Below, in pieces: positions 5,686 to 6,098 of a stretch of DNA of 6,098 bases; positions within the stretch are counted from its first letter, which is position 1, and each line of letters starts with the position of its first letter. The translations under genes and the position numbers were made by a program. Under the pieces are notes generated by a model. That model was not told where the DNA came from. It searched no databases and was given only the letters and a program-made list of their open reading frames with translations. Where the stretch lies: NCBI GenBank assembly GCA_934555855.1, contig CAKTFL010000141.1:1-6098 (forward strand), read 5' to 3'. This DNA comes from an uncultured Sphingomonas sp. (lineage in GTDB: Bacteria; Pseudomonadota; Alphaproteobacteria; Sphingomonadales; Sphingomonadaceae).

Positions 5686-6098
5686 ATGCGGAAACTGTTT
5701 GCGGCCATGCTCGCAACGGCGGTGTTCATGGCCGCGCCGGCCGAGGCGCGCGACCGCTGGACCGAGGCGCAGGCCAAGGCCTGGTACGACAGGCAGCCGT
5801 GGCTGGTGGGCGCCAACTTCGCGCCCGCCACCGCGATCAACCAGCTGGAGATGTGGCAGGCGGAAACATGGGATCCGCGCCGGATCGATTACGAGCTGAA
5901 CCTGGCGCAGGGGATCGGCATGAACACCATGCGCGTGTTCCTCCACGATCAGCTCTGGACGCAGGACCCCGACGGCTTCAAGCGCCGGATCGACGAGTTC
6001 CTGACGATCGCGCAACGCCACGGCATCCGGCCGCTGTTCGTGCTGTTCGACAGCTGCTGGGACCCCGACCCGAAGCTCGGCCCGCAGCATCCGCCGAT
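5686..6098 (+). CDS. Secreted TIM-barrel glycoside hydrolase, '1,4-beta-xylanase'-type (5' part)
   Basis: The gene is open to the window end with 137 codons visible. Residues 1-21 are a Sec signal peptide (MRKLFAAMLATAVFMAAPAEA, followed by RDRW), so the enzyme is exported. The mature part shows early strands of a clan-A-like (GH5-like) TIM barrel: WLVGANFAPATAINQLEMW (39-57), GIGMNTMRVFLHDQLW (76-91) and GIRPLFVLFDSCWDP (113-127). This pattern is typical of a family usually labelled 1,4-beta-xylanase or cellulase-family glycosylhydrolase. That label is mostly computational and the true substrate may differ. The catalytic Glu residues lie beyond the window. A strong Shine-Dalgarno (5670-5678) supports the ATG at 5686, and a hairpin abuts it. 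The gene is divergent from the TonB receptor and shares its AT-rich regulatory region, which fits co-induction by a polysaccharide. Confidence 0.82.
   Translation, partial: MRKLFAAMLATAVFMAAPAEARDRWTEAQAKAWYDRQPWLVGANFAPATAINQLEMWQAETWDPRRIDYELNLAQGIGMNTMRVFLHDQLWTQDPDGFKRRIDEFLTIAQRHGIRPLFVLFDSCWDPDPKLGPQHPP

Overview
The window is GC-rich DNA (roughly two thirds G+C by eye, strong G/C at third codon positions) from an alphaproteobacterium, most likely Sphingomonadales or Caulobacterales. The main evidence is a large TonB-dependent receptor of the TonB-Xanth-Caul type, with exported glycoside hydrolases on both sides. It reads as part of a carbohydrate-utilisation locus, probably for xylan- or arabinose-containing plant polysaccharide. 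The substrate is inferred from the enzyme families only.

Layout, left to right. (1) Possible last codons of an upstream plus-strand gene (2-94). (2) A plus-strand PHP-domain metallohydrolase of the CehA/McbA type with a signal peptide (76-1239). (3) A 183-bp convergent intergenic gap holding a perfect 9-bp-stem hairpin and a short sphingomonad-type repeat core. (4) A leftward three-gene block: the TonB-dependent receptor (5411 down to 2547), a 52-residue small ORF (2543 down to 2385) and a family 43 glycoside hydrolase (2388 down to 1423). The small ORF starts 3 bp after the receptor stop, and its own stop overlaps the GTG start of the GH43 gene, so the three look translationally coupled. (5) A 274-bp divergent regulatory region (5412-5685) with an AT-rich core, direct and inverted repeats, and a hairpin next to a Shine-Dalgarno sequence. 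(6) The 5' part of a rightward secreted TIM-barrel glycosidase of the type often labelled 1,4-beta-xylanase, cut by the window end (5686-6098).

How it could work together (inference): the receptor imports oligosaccharides across the outer membrane using TonB energy. The exported GH43 enzyme and the divergent glycosidase trim the polymer or oligomers outside the cytoplasm. The shared divergent region would allow co-regulation of both arms. The PHP hydrolase faces the block convergently and may not belong to the same system.

The least expected feature is the small ORF between the receptor and GH43. It encodes little more than a twin-arginine-like signal peptide plus a short tail, fits exactly between its neighbours, and I do not recognise it. 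No RNA genes, CRISPR arrays, insertion sequences or phage features were seen.
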